A stretch of 64,000 bases of DNA, from positions 19,077 to 83,076 of the forward strand of contig JAHBSL010000021.1 of the NCBI GenBank assembly GCA_019639135.1, in the 5' to 3' direction. The notes under the pieces were generated by a model, which was not told the origin of the DNA, did not search any database, and saw nothing but the letters and a program-made list of their open reading frames with translations. Position numbers and translations under genes: made by a program. Positions 52,227 to 63,200 of this stretch are shown in pieces (the first letter of the stretch is position 1; each line of letters begins with the position of its first letter). This stretch comes from Acidobacteriota bacterium. Its GTDB lineage: Bacteria > Acidobacteriota > Blastocatellia > Pyrinomonadales > Pyrinomonadaceae.

Positions 52227-53864
52227 CTAGCTCGGCAACGCGAGCTTTTCGCGATTGCGGAACAGCAAAAGACCGATAAGGCAAGCGTAAACCGCCCAGA
52301 AATAGAAACCGAAGAACGCACCGACTGCCTTCGCCGGCAGATTACCGACGCCCGGCATATCGAACGGCGTAAGCAACATGGTCGGGACCGCGATCACAAT
52401 ACCGGAAACGACCGAAAGGATCAGACCGAAGATAAGGAGCTTGACGTAATCGACCCCAAGATGCCTGATGGTGTTGAGCGCCGTGCCGGGATTGATCGTC
52501 GCAGTGAATGATCGCGTGTATCCTGCGACGGCACATGCGGCAGGATAAAGCAGCAGCCCCCAGACAAACGTAAGCATCAGCAACACGACGATCGGGGCTG
52601 CGAGTTGGAGAAATCCGCTTAAAAACTCTTGAAACTGAGCATTTCGTGTTTCCGTAGAGGGGCCGACAACTGACTCAAGCTGTGCCTGACGGTGCTGCTG
52701 TGCCATTGCCCATAATTCTTCTTGCTCGCGGGATTCTTCATCGATAACAGGCGTTGGCCGACCGCTCGGTTGCGTCACACTTCCTATCTGTTCATTCTTG
52801 CCATCGGCGATCTCGGTCAGGACACGCTTCACTTCACCAGACTGTTGGGCAACGTCGCGCTGTGCGTAATAGTGCGTTCCGGGAATCTTTTCGAGGTCGG
52901 CGTTGATCGATTCGACCTTACTGCTGACGGCGCTAAAGATCAGGTAAATCCCGACAATGGCTGCAAGAATGAACGGCCCAAAGCTTGAGATGTATGCAGC
53001 GATGCTCAGAAAGAGCGGATGAACGACGTCTTCCCAGATCGAGAAATCTTCGAAATCCGGCATGAAGTTCGAATCAATCGCCCCTTTCGAGAAGTTGTCA
53101 ACTGTGTTGGCCAACACGCCGAAGGAAATCGCATTTGTGGCCATAACCGCGATCAAAGCGGTAGCAACCATGAAGATCCCGCCGATGCCCGCAGCCGATT
53201 GCCCGAGCGAGAGGAACGTGTAAAGAATGCCTCCTAAAACAAGGCTGGTTCCGAACCTGAACGGGTGGCCAAATGAATAACCGAGATCTCCGAAACCGAA
53301 CGTATCGCCTCTAAGAGCGGCCGAGCTAGCGGCAACTTTAGCTCCCGCTAGGGCCTCCGCTTCGCGGCAAAGCTCGCCACAAGCCGGACAGATCTTGACG
53401 CTGCCACCGTATGAACGAGGACAAGTTTTGCAGAACCCCGCTCCGCAGCCTGAACAAATGTATTTCGAAGGGACGTCTGCGTGATTCGCACACCGGGAGT
53501 TATCAGCCGCCGCTGACGGCGTGAACTGGTGCGCGATGCCCGCGGCGTGAACGGCTGTTTGCGGCTCCTGCACGGCAGGAACCGAAAGCTGTGGCTCGGC
53601 GATCGTTTGCGGAATGGCGGCCTGAACTATCTCGGAAACTACGACTGGCAAAGGTTCGCCCTTCGCCTTCGCGTTAAAAAAAGGGACGAGTTGCGGAACC
53701 TTTCGGGCCTCGATCCAGCGAAGATTTCCGCGGCGAACCTTGTCATCAGGCTGCAGCGAGCCTTCGTTTATCCATTCCGGCAGTTCGGCAAACTGCGCCT
53801 CATAGACCGTTCCGCCGACCTCAACTTGCCACGTTTCGTGTAACTTCTGCTCCTGTAACGCCAT
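52227..53864 (-). CDS. Multi-pass membrane protein with GYF-like and B-box-type zinc finger N-terminus
   Basis: A 545-residue inner-membrane protein of unknown role. Residues 1-55 (WQVEVGGTVYEAQFAELPEW through RWIEARKVPQLVPFF) look like a GYF_2-type domain. After a Pro/Ala linker, about 122-165 hold clustered Cys/His (CANHADVPSKYICSGC, GAGFCKTC, then CPACGELC), a B-box-like zinc finger. Then six or more helices follow: SLVLGGILYTFLSLG, IFMVATALIAVMAT, FGPFILAAIVGIYLIF, two near 395-430, and two more at the end. The domain order is unusual. The ATG at 53864 lies inside the end of the HD-GYP gene (44-bp overlap), and the transcript ends at the terminator. Confidence 0.75.
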   Translation of the reverse strand: MALQEQKLHETWQVEVGGTVYEAQFAELPEWINEGSLQPDDKVRRGNLRWIEARKVPQLVPFFNAKAKGEPLPVVVSEIVQAAIPQTIAEPQLSVPAVQEPQTAVHAAGIAHQFTPSAAADNSRCANHADVPSKYICSGCGAGFCKTCPRSYGGSVKICPACGELCREAEALAGAKVAASSAALRGDTFGFGDLGYSFGHPFRFGTSLVLGGILYTFLSLGQSAAGIGGIFMVATALIAVMATNAISFGVLANTVDNFSKGAIDSNFMPDFEDFSIWEDVVHPLFLSIAAYISSFGPFILAAIVGIYLIFSAVSSKVESINADLEKIPGTHYYAQRDVAQQSGEVKRVLTEIADGKNEQIGSVTQPSGRPTPVIDEESREQEELWAMAQQHRQAQLESVVGPSTETRNAQFQEFLSGFLQLAAPIVVLLMLTFVWGLLLYPAACAVAGYTRSFTATINPGTALNTIRHLGVDYVKLLIFGLILSVVSGIVIAVPTMLLTPFDMPGVGNLPAKAVGAFFGFYFWAVYACLIGLLLFRNREKLALPS

Positions 53865-55707
53865 TGTTTGATACCTTTGGGAGCTCGGCCGGATCATGGC
53901 CGCTATTTGCTGTCAGATTTTGGCCGACCCCGACGTTAACGACGCGGTCGCCGTCCTTTACCGTGGTCGCGATCTGCTGGACCACCCCTCGGCCGATCAG
54001 GCCTTTTTGGCATCCACGGACGAGAGCCTCAACTACGGCACCGTCATATCGTGTACCGACGAATGCCCGGATCCGGTCAAGAGCTTCGTTTAGTACCATT
54101 CCCTTAGAATAAGGCCGGTCAATGGTCATCGCGTCGAAGGTATCGGCCACGGAAACGATCTTTGCCTGCAGCGGGATCTCATCGCCCTTCAGGCCCTGCG
54201 GATAACCCTCGCCATTGACCATTTCGTGGTGCGAGTACATCCCTGGGAGAAACTCCTCAATCCCGGGTATCTGTGACATGATCTTGTAGCCTTTCACCGG
54301 GTGCGTCTTCATAATGTCGAACTCATCTGCGGTGAGGGCGGCAGGCTTCTTGAGGATGTTGTCGTCGATCGCTATCTTGCCGACATCGTGCAAAAGTGCA
54401 CTGATTCTGAGTGCTTCGAGTTCCCTTTCGGAAAGGTTCATCTCCTTCCCGATCGCGACCGAAATACGTGCCACGCGTTCGGAGTGCCCGCGTGTATATT
54501 TATCCTTTCCGTCGATAGCAGCGGCAAGCGCCTTGACCGTCCCGACGAAGAGTTCACGGTTCTCCTGAGCCGCCTGAGCGAGCCTGCGGATATGCTCCTC
54601 CAGACGATCACTCATCGTGTTGAAAGCAGTTCCAAGCGTGGCCGTCTCTTTGACACCGCCAACCTCGACACGGGTCGAAAGATCGCCCTGTGCGACCGTT
54701 TCCGCTGCTTGTGCAAGGCGTAGTATCGGCTGTGCGAGTTGGCGAGCGACAAACAATCCGACGAGCGATGCGAAAAGCCCAAATGCAAGACTGATGACCC
54801 AGGTTTGCGTCCGCATTTCGCCGACCGAGGCAAGTGCCTTGGCTTCGTCCTGCATTGTGATAACACCGAACTTGGCGTTTGGCCCGAAATCAACGGTCGA
54901 ATAAGCCCCGATCATCGAATGCTCGTTGCCGTCGAATTCGCCGATGAACGGCACGAGTCCCGACTGGATCTGTTCGCTCGATTGCTGCCATTCGGAAACG
55001 ATCTTTAGTGTTGTCAGCGGCCGCTGCTGGCGGGCAACCTGTGGGTCAGGGTGAAAGATCGCCCGTCCGGCCTCGTCAACAATAAGAATGATCGGCAGGC
55101 CGGAGTCCCACATTTGCTCTTCGGAAACTGCGTCCTTACCGACCAGTATCTTTCCAATGTTCGAAAGGCTCACGATAGCAATTACCGAACCCGCACCGTC
55201 TTTGCCGCCAATGCGAGCGCCGATCGCAATCACACTTTCGTTCGAACCTTCTGTCACGGTCGCTTTCGAGATCATCGAGGCCGAGCCCTGCGAAGAAGCG
55301 ATGAGCGTATTCGCGATCGAATCGATCTGTTGTTTGCCTATATTCCCAGGACGGTAAAGTGCGAGCGTGTCGCCGGCGGGCGGCGTTACGAAAAGTGCCA
55401 GTACGTCCGGGTTTTCACGAAGCTTTTCTTCAAGCTGCATGTCCGTGCGTACCTGACTATAAACCTCCGGGCTGCCTGCCAAAGCAAAACCATTAGCCAG
55501 TCCTCCAACAAGATCGAGCTGACGCTGGAGAAACATCTCGAGCGAGCGAGCTTTCTCCTGAACAAGTTGGATCTGGTAACGATTCTCTACCGCTCGAAGT
55601 TCGGTCCCGCTTCGTTCCGATAGGAACCAGCCGGTAAGGATCAGCGGAAGGAGGCCGACGACCAGAAGTGTGGGGATGACAATGTAAATGAGTTTCGGTT
55701 TAGACAT
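53821..55707 (-). CDS. HD-GYP domain protein with dCache-like sensor and HAMP
   Basis: A 628-residue signalling protein of the cyclic-di-GMP phosphodiesterase type. A first helix (about 5-30) and a second (about 295-320, FGLFASLVGLFVARQLAQPI) bracket a periplasmic sensor of Cache type; HAMP follows (PILRLAQAAETVAQGDLSTR). The HD-GYP domain has GHSERVARIS, HDVGKIAIDD, KTHPVKGYKIM, HHEMVNGEGYP and SVADTFDAMT. The usual HHExxDG is HHExxNG here; the metal-binding His/Asp set otherwise looks complete. ATG at 55707 is chosen over the TTG at 55734. It shares its 3' end with the downstream membrane protein and diverges from the kinase genes. Confidence 0.9.
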   Translation of the reverse strand: MSKPKLIYIVIPTLLVVGLLPLILTGWFLSERSGTELRAVENRYQIQLVQEKARSLEMFLQRQLDLVGGLANGFALAGSPEVYSQVRTDMQLEEKLRENPDVLALFVTPPAGDTLALYRPGNIGKQQIDSIANTLIASSQGSASMISKATVTEGSNESVIAIGARIGGKDGAGSVIAIVSLSNIGKILVGKDAVSEEQMWDSGLPIILIVDEAGRAIFHPDPQVARQQRPLTTLKIVSEWQQSSEQIQSGLVPFIGEFDGNEHSMIGAYSTVDFGPNAKFGVITMQDEAKALASVGEMRTQTWVISLAFGLFASLVGLFVARQLAQPILRLAQAAETVAQGDLSTRVEVGGVKETATLGTAFNTMSDRLEEHIRRLAQAAQENRELFVGTVKALAAAIDGKDKYTRGHSERVARISVAIGKEMNLSERELEALRISALLHDVGKIAIDDNILKKPAALTADEFDIMKTHPVKGYKIMSQIPGIEEFLPGMYSHHEMVNGEGYPQGLKGDEIPLQAKIVSVADTFDAMTIDRPYSKGMVLNEALDRIRAFVGTRYDGAVVEALVRGCQKGLIGRGVVQQIATTVKDGDRVVNVGVGQNLTANSGHDPAELPKVSNNGVTGAEVTRNVAS

Positions 55708-55844
55708 CGCGGGATGCTGAAGGCGGGAGCGCAATTAGCGCCACAAAAATCGTAACAAAAAGGCGGCTGTTTGGCAATATTAATGTTTGTTTAACACCAA
55801 AGGTAAAATTCCTTCAGTTTCTTCATTTCAAACACTCGGACCGA

Positions 55845-55873
55845 ATGACGTTTCGACCGATGACCCTTATAAT
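55845..55873 (+). promoter_or_regulatory. Candidate promoter for the first kinase gene, possibly leaderless
   Basis: ATGACG (55845-55850), 17 bp, TATAAT (55868-55873, perfect consensus). The -10 box ends only 8 bases before the GTG start at 55882, so the transcript would have almost no leader. Confidence 0.4.
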
Positions 55874-55881
55874 GGAAAGGC

Positions 55882-58800
55882 GTGAAGGGCGGCGACTGGC
55901 AGCGGATCGAGGATACGTTTCACGCGGCACTCGAAGTGCCCGCGGCGGAACGCTCTGTCTTTCTCAAAGAACGGCTCTCCGATGCTCCGGCCCTCATAAC
56001 TGAAGTTGAAAAACTCCTTCGAAGCGAAGCCTCTGACGAACAGTTCATTGAGGCATCGGTCTGGACGGACAGCCGCTTTCTCTCAACAAAAGCCAAAAAA
56101 GAGATCTCGAACTCTATATCGGATGCTCCGGCTGCCGACGCCACCTCAAACCTACATGACCGCAGAATTGGAGCATTTCGCCTTGTTGGAGAACTCGGCC
56201 GCGGCGGAATGGGGTCGGTCTATCTTGGTGAACGTGCCGATGGCGAGTTCGAACAAAAGGTCGCGGTCAAGCTGATCAAGAAAGGAATGGATTCGGACTT
56301 CATCGTCCGGCGATTCCGGCATGAGCGTCAGATCCTTGCATCATTTGACCACCCATATATTGCCCGTTTGCTGGATGGCGGCACGACGGAAGATGGACTT
56401 CCCTACTTCGTGATGGAGTATGTTGACGGCGAAACGCTTTACAACTACTGCGATTCACGAACTCTCTCGATCGAAGATCGGCTCCGTATCTTTCTTCAGA
56501 TCTGCTCCGCGGTCGAATATGCCCATGGCCGTCAGATCATTCACCGCGACATTAAGCCCGGCAACGTACTGATCAACAAAGCTGGTGTTCCGAAACTTTT
56601 GGATTTCGGTATCGCGAAAGTACTCGACCCGGAATTGATACATGAATCTGTCAACCCGACAGCATCAATGCTGCGGATGATGACGCCCGATTATTCGAGC
56701 CCGGAACAGGTTCAGGGCGAAGATGTAACACCGGCTAGCGACATCTATTCGCTCGGAATACTGCTTTATGAAATCCTTACCGGACACAAGCCGTATAGCT
56801 TCGCCGGACGTGCGTTGCACGAGGTCAGCCGTGTTGTTTGCGAGGTGATGCCGGAACTTCCAAGCTCGTCACTTCGTGTTGACGAGACGCTTCTCGCCCG
56901 TTACAACGCGGACGCCGAACGCCCGGCAAAGGCCCGGCGAACCAGTATTGAAGATCTACGCGAGGTACTCAAAAAGGGCCTTGACGATATCGTCATGAAG
57001 GCCCTTGCGAAGCGGCCCGAGGACAGGTACGCGTCAGCAGCGGAGCTTGCCGAGGATATCGAACGCTACCTTGCCGGTAACGAGATCCGTGCTCCAAAAT
57101 ACTCGCCGAAGCGGCTTGCTGACTCAAACTCCCTTATCCGGAGGTCTGAGGCTGCAAGGTCGGTCGCTGTTCTCCCCTTCAAATTCATCAACCTCGGCCC
57201 GCCGGGCGATACCGACCATAGTTTTCTTGGGCTCGGACTCGCCGACGCGATGATCACACGACTAAGCAAGGTGCGGAGCCTCACCGTTCGACCAACAAGT
57301 TCTATTCTGGCGTTCAGCAAAGAACAGCCGGATCCGGTCAAGGCCGGCGAGGCACTCGGCGTCGAATTCATCATCGACGGCAGCATCAAACAGGCCGGCG
57401 ACCGTCTTCGGGTTAACGTTCAACTTTTGAGCATCACAGATAACGCGACCATCTGGGCAACCTCGATCGACGAGACTCTCTCCGATGTTTTGACGCTTGA
57501 GGATACGATCTCTGTTCGCGTGCTCGAAGCGATCCTACCGCAGATCAGCGGTGCCGAGGTCGAAGAGCTTGCAAAACGCGGAACAGACGACCCTGAAGCC
57601 TTCGAGAACTATCTTCGGGGTCGTTATCACTTCAACAGCTTCACCGAAGAAGGGTTCGCCCAAGCATTTGTCAGTTTTCATAAAGCAATCGCTGCTGACC
57701 CTAATTATGCTCTTGCTTATACCGGCATCGCCGACTATTACGTTTGGCTTGGGATCATGGGTGTGCTGCCTCCAAGCGAGTGCTTTCAGCCGGGTATTGC
57801 CGCGGCGCAAAAGGCGGTGGACCTCGATCCCGAACTTTCAGAGGCTAACGCAACGCTCGGCTTCTGTCTTCACGCGGGCAACTATGACTGGTCGAAAGCA
57901 GAAACTTATCTTTTGAAGGCGCTCGAGCTTAACCCGGCGAACGCGAATGCATATGTTTGGTATTCGATCGTGCTTTTAACCGAAGGAAGGTTTTCCGAGG
58001 CTCTGCAGTTTGCCGAGCGCGGAGCTGAACTCGACCCGCTGACCCCTTTCAATCAACACAATATCGCGTGGGGGCTTTATTTCGCCCGCCGCTTTGGCGA
58101 AGCTCGGGAACGGTATGAGAGGGTCGTTCGCGATTTCCCAGGTTACGGCCTCGGGCATTACGGATTGAGCAAGGTCCTAAGAGCTTTGGATGAGCCGCGA
58201 CTGGCCATCGAGGAGAATGATAAGGCCATCGCCCTCATGGGTGACGGGCTTTTTGCTCGTATCGCAAAGGTTGAGGCACTGGCTGTTGCGGGGCGTGACG
58301 ACGAGGCACGCAAAGAAGCGGATGAACTCGAGGCACTTTCTTTGACCCGCTATGTTTCCCCATATCAAATGTCGCTTGGTTACGTTGAGCTGGGTGATCA
58401 TCAGAAAGCGATCGCGAAGCTCGAGGAAGCATTGGAGTCTCGTGAGGCCTGGCTCAATTGGCTCGGTGTCGAACCGGTCTTTGACCCGATCCGTAACGAA
58501 CCTCAATTCGATGCGATACTTGAGAAGACCGGCTATCGGATGCTTTTCAAGCGCTTTTCTGAAAGCGGGTATCGCCTCGGCCACGATACTGACGGCAGCC
58601 TCTCGCGACCGGATGAGAAAACGACCCTTGTCATCAACAAGGGACCTGACACCGCCGGGATGGAAATGTCCGGTACACTCGTCGGCCGCTTCCCGAACAG
58701 GATCGCCGCAGCAGTTGCCGGACTCTTGATAATTGCCGGTATCGGTTACTTTTTATTGCCTTCTTTTATCGGGGTATCTCCGCAAAAGGCAGTGGAAAGA

Positions 58801-60198
58801 CCGTTCTCTGCACCCACTATCCTTGTCCTGCCGTTTCGCACGGTACAGGACGACAAGTTCAATCTTGGCGTCGGACTTTCGGACGCTCTTACTCAAAAGC
58901 TCGGAAACATCAAAGGGCTTCAGGTGATCTCGGCGAATTCTGCACGGACGATCCGCGAAGATGATCTCGCGGCCATTGGAACGGTTGGTGCAAATTTTGT
59001 AGTCAGGGGTGAGCTATCGGTCGAGAACGGCGTTTCGACTCTTTGGGCCGAAATGGTCAATACTTCTTCGGGGTCGCGTGTTTGGGAGGAAACCTTTAGA
59101 GCTGATGAGACCGGTCTCTTTTCACTTCAAACCGATCTCGCAAAGAGGATATGGACGACGCTCGGCATCGAGCCGCTTGCTCTCGAACGCTACCAGGTCG
59201 AGAAAAGTTACACGGAGAATGCCGAAGCTTACGAGCTTTATTTAATCGGACGGTACCAATTGACCAGGCGTTCCGCCGCAGATATACGGCAGGCGATCAC
59301 AACCTTCGGGCAATCGCTCGCCAGGGACGGCAATTTTGCCCTCGCCTACGTCGGGATGGCGGAAGGCTACCTGCTCCTAAAGCTTTACGACGTAACGGCC
59401 CCGGCAGATTCCTATCATAAGTCACGCGAATTCATTGACCGGGCTTTAGCCATCGATGACGGCCTTGCCGAAGCATATTCGGCGGATGCCTATCTCAAGT
59501 TCTATGCAGACCGCGACCGTCAAGGTGCCGAACTGGCTTTTAGGCGAGCGATCCAGCTTAATCCCTCGCTTTCGCAGGCACATCATTGGTTTGCATTGTT
59601 TCTTGCGGCAACCGGCAAGCACGTCGAGGCGGCTCAGGAGATCAAGAACGCTCAGCGGCTCGATCCGCGGTCGCCGGCCGTCCGGGCCGCTGCAGCCATG
59701 GCGAATTTCTACGCTCGCAACTACGAAGAGGCTATTCGCGAAGCAAATGCCGTTCTCACAGAAGAACCGTCTTTCTTACCGGCCCTTAAAGTAAAGCGTT
59801 GGACAGCCTCGGCAATGAACGACCTTCCGCTTGCGCAGGCCGTCTTCAGCAAAGAGATCAATTATGGCAACGGCGACCCTGCCGACCCTAGTTGGCTCCT
59901 TATCGAACTGCAAACACGCGACCCGCAGGCCGATCGTGAGGCGTCGCTTCGGGCATTAGAACAAGCAGCCGCCGCACGCGCGATCTCGAAAAATCCGTAC
60001 GCCTTCGCTCATGAAGAGGCTCTCGCGTATTTGCATTTTGGGTTGCCCGAGAAGGCTCTCGACGCCCTTGAGCGTGCGGAGGCCGCGAGTTCGCATGGTA
60101 TCAACTTCCTCGAGGCCGACCCACGATTTGACGGCCTTCGCAGTCAACCCCGTTTTCAAAGCATTGTGAGCCGGCTGAAAACCCCGTCCGGAAGGTGA
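55882..60198 (+). CDS. Giant Ser/Thr kinase with two TolB-like/TPR cassettes and one membrane helix
   Basis: A 1438-residue protein. Kinase domain about 95-395: glycine loop LGRGGMGSV, Lys130 in VAVKLIK, HRD base Asp223 in HRDIKPGN, DFG Asp241 and SPEQ; all catalytic residues are present. Then about 430-560 a TolB N-terminal-like domain (COG5616 type: SVAVLPFKF, FLGLGLADAMITRLSKVRSL), and 570-890 TPR repeats that close with ESREAWLNWLGVEPVFDPIR. A membrane helix sits near 940-962, followed by a second TolB-like domain (about 975-1105, TILVLPFRTV and NLGVGLSDALTQKLGNIKGL) and second TPR set. The kinase and first cassette should be cytoplasmic and the second half periplasmic. The second gene follows 43 bp later. 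Confidence 0.85.
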   Translation: MKGGDWQRIEDTFHAALEVPAAERSVFLKERLSDAPALITEVEKLLRSEASDEQFIEASVWTDSRFLSTKAKKEISNSISDAPAADATSNLHDRRIGAFRLVGELGRGGMGSVYLGERADGEFEQKVAVKLIKKGMDSDFIVRRFRHERQILASFDHPYIARLLDGGTTEDGLPYFVMEYVDGETLYNYCDSRTLSIEDRLRIFLQICSAVEYAHGRQIIHRDIKPGNVLINKAGVPKLLDFGIAKVLDPELIHESVNPTASMLRMMTPDYSSPEQVQGEDVTPASDIYSLGILLYEILTGHKPYSFAGRALHEVSRVVCEVMPELPSSSLRVDETLLARYNADAERPAKARRTSIEDLREVLKKGLDDIVMKALAKRPEDRYASAAELAEDIERYLAGNEIRAPKYSPKRLADSNSLIRRSEAARSVAVLPFKFINLGPPGDTDHSFLGLGLADAMITRLSKVRSLTVRPTSSILAFSKEQPDPVKAGEALGVEFIIDGSIKQAGDRLRVNVQLLSITDNATIWATSIDETLSDVLTLEDTISVRVLEAILPQISGAEVEELAKRGTDDPEAFENYLRGRYHFNSFTEEGFAQAFVSFHKAIAADPNYALAYTGIADYYVWLGIMGVLPPSECFQPGIAAAQKAVDLDPELSEANATLGFCLHAGNYDWSKAETYLLKALELNPANANAYVWYSIVLLTEGRFSEALQFAERGAELDPLTPFNQHNIAWGLYFARRFGEARERYERVVRDFPGYGLGHYGLSKVLRALDEPRLAIEENDKAIALMGDGLFARIAKVEALAVAGRDDEARKEADELEALSLTRYVSPYQMSLGYVELGDHQKAIAKLEEALESREAWLNWLGVEPVFDPIRNEPQFDAILEKTGYRMLFKRFSESGYRLGHDTDGSLSRPDEKTTLVINKGPDTAGMEMSGTLVGRFPNRIAAAVAGLLIIAGIGYFLLPSFIGVSPQKAVERPFSAPTILVLPFRTVQDDKFNLGVGLSDALTQKLGNIKGLQVISANSARTIREDDLAAIGTVGANFVVRGELSVENGVSTLWAEMVNTSSGSRVWEETFRADETGLFSLQTDLAKRIWTTLGIEPLALERYQVEKSYTENAEAYELYLIGRYQLTRRSAADIRQAITTFGQSLARDGNFALAYVGMAEGYLLLKLYDVTAPADSYHKSREFIDRALAIDDGLAEAYSADAYLKFYADRDRQGAELAFRRAIQLNPSLSQAHHWFALFLAATGKHVEAAQEIKNAQRLDPRSPAVRAAAAMANFYARNYEEAIREANAVLTEEPSFLPALKVKRWTASAMNDLPLAQAVFSKEINYGNGDPADPSWLLIELQTRDPQADREASLRALEQAAAARAISKNPYAFAHEEALAYLHFGLPEKALDALERAEAASSHGINFLEADPRFDGLRSQPRFQSIVSRLKTPSGR

Positions 60199-60241
60199 GA
60201 TTGACCGCTTCTTCGGCTGATGTCAGAATTAGGCTTTCGCG

Positions 60242-63200
60242 ATGAGCGAGCCCCTGCGAAATCCTGTGCCTAGTGCCGCCGCCCGCATCGGGCCATATCG
60301 GTTGGACACCGTACTCGGCCGCGACAGCGTGGGTGAGGTCTATCTTGGTGTTCGTGTTGATGGTGAATTTAACCAACGGGTCGCCGTGAAGCTTCTCCAA
60401 AAAGGGACTTTTGACGACGTAACGCTCGAGCGGTTCAAACGCGAACGTCAGATCGCCGCTTCCTTGAACCACCCGAACATCGCACACTTCTACGGCGGAG
60501 GCACTTCGGTGGACGGTTCGCCCTACTTCGTAATGGAGTATGTCGAGGGGGCCACGATCCTCGAATATTGCGATCGCCATCGGTTGAGTTTCACCGAACG
60601 AATGGTCATCTTCAGGCAGATCTGTCAGGCGATACAGGCCGCGCACGAAGCGGACGTCCTTCACGGAGACATCAAGCCGGAAAACATTCTTGTAACCGAC
60701 GATGGCACAGTGAAGCTGCTAGATTTTGGCCTTCGTCGATGCGACCCCGAAGCAAGTATCGCTCCAGGACGGGTCGCCGAGAGCAAATTTGATGCACCGG
60801 AATGTGCTCGCGGAGAGTTGGCGACGGTTGCCTCCGACGTGTATTCCCTGGGCGTCATTCTCAGCCAGCTCTCGAAGGACGCGGATGCAGGCCCGGGCTT
60901 TGCCGCATTGGCCTCAGGACTAAGAGTGATCGTCGCGAAAGCTACGGCGGAGCTTCCCGAGGATCGCTATCGCGAGGCCCGCGATCTATATAAGGCGGTA
61001 GAATACCTTTTTTCAGACTCCTCGGCACCGGAGACAGTAGCGGGAACTCCGACATCCCGATCTCGCAAACCGACTCTGGCAATTCTTCCTTTTGACGCCG
61101 AAGGAACCGACGCGGCCGCTGACGCATTTGGTGTCGGTCTTGCCGATTCGCTCGTTTCTCGGATATCACGCCTTGCCCGCATTGTGGTCCGCCCCACAAC
61201 CTCGGTTCTATCTTTCAGCAGTCGAAAACCCTTCGATGCCGGACTTCGGCTTGGTGTCGATTTCGTACTTGCCGGTTCAAGCCGATTGTCCGATGGCGAA
61301 GCCTACGTCTCTGCAAGCCTCTACAACGTCGCCAAACACAACGCGGTCTGGTGCCGAGAGTTTGTGGAAGACGCATCGGATCTGATAGAACTTGAGGATT
61401 CGATCTGCCGTCAGCTCACCGGAGCACTTTTGCCCGAGCTACCGCGGGAGGATCGCGAGGAACTTCATCGGCCCGCCACCAAGGACAACGAAGCATACGC
61501 CGCTTACCTTCGCGGCCGTTTTCACTGGAGCCGCTTTACAGATGAAGGGCTGACCGCCTCGCTCGAAGAGTTTCGGCGGGCTGTTCATCGCGACCCTCAT
61601 TTTCTACTTCCCTACATCGGCATTGCGGATTTCTTCATATGGTCCGCGATCTTTGGGGAGATCGCCTCTGCAGATGCATTTCCCGAAGCAGCCGCGGCGA
61701 TCGATAAGGCGATTTCTATAGATGCCGATTCGGCCGAGGCACTGTCGAGGAAAGCGTTCATCGAGCTGCTGTGGAAGCGTGATTGGAAGGAAGCCGAACG
61801 ACTTGTCCGGCTCGCTATCGATTCGAATCCCGACACCCCTTTTGCTCACGAGTGCCTTTCAAATATTTATTGCAGCCAAGGCATTTTTGACGAAGCTGTC
61901 AGCGAGATCCTGAAGGCAGAAGCTCTTGATCCGTTCGCCCCGCGAGCCGTCCTGATGTCTTCATGGACGTACTATCTATGCAGAATGAATACCGAAGCAA
62001 CGCAAAAGGCCCGCAAGGCTCTTGCAATGGCACCTGGTATGCCGCAGGCGATGCTTCACCTCGGAAATTCGCTCACGGAAGCGGGCGAATACGACGAGGC
62101 CGTAAAGCTTCTGCGGCTTTCAGCCGAGTCATGGAAAGCTGCCGGCCTTCCTCGATACATGCTTGCTTTTGCTCGGGCGGGACAGGGCGACAAAGAATCT
62201 ATCAATAAGATCATTGCTAAGCTTACCGAGCTCGAATCCTCATCACACGTCAAGCCTTACTTTCTTGCTATGGCATTTCTCGCGGGCGGCGAACACGACC
62301 GCGCATTTGAGTATTTTGAAAAGGCTCTGAATGAAGGGAATGAATGGATGGTCTGGTTCGGGGTTGACCCAAAGCTTGATCAGATACGGAGCGATCCGCG
62401 TTATCGCTCGATCCTGGAACGTACCGGCAACCCGATCGCACTCGAAACGACGACAGCCCCAAGAACGGACGGCCGCGAACGGTCGATCGCGGTCCTGCCA
62501 TTTCGCCTTATAGGGTCTTCGGCTTCGGCCCTTGGGTTACCCGAATTCCTCGGCACGGCACTTGCCGATGCTCTCACGCTTCGGCTCTCGAACGTTCGAA
62601 AGCTCAAGGTTCGGCCGACAAGTTCTGTCGTGGTTTCGGTCGAACGGAACGATGATCCCTTCGAATGCGGATCCGAACTCGACGTCGAATTTGTGGTCGA
62701 CGGCATTTTGAGGGCCGCCTCCGATGGTATGCGGCTGACTGTGCAGTTGCTCGACGTGGCCGAACGTTCCGTGCGTTGGTCGGCTAGTTTTTTTGAATCG
62801 ACCGTCGATCTGCTTGACCTTGAGGACTCGATCTCAGAACAGGTTACGCGGTCGCTTCTGACGCATATCGACGACGAAATGGCTTCGCAGATGGCAAAGC
62901 GAGGGACGTCGAACCCCGCCGCACTTGACGCCTACCTGCAGGGACGATTTTTCTGGAGCCAGTTCTCGCCGGAGACATTTCCGAAGACACTTGCTTCTTT
63001 CCAGCGTGCCGTGGAACTCGATCCGGAGTTTGCGGCGGCATACGCGGGCCTTGCCGATTTCAATGGATGGGCGTTGATCTACGGACTGCTTCCGCCCGAT
63101 GTCGCGTTGCCGCAGATGCGCGCGTACCTGCATCGTGCCCTGGAGATCGACCCCGGACTGGCCGAGGCCCACGCCGCTCTTGGACTTTATCATTCGAACA

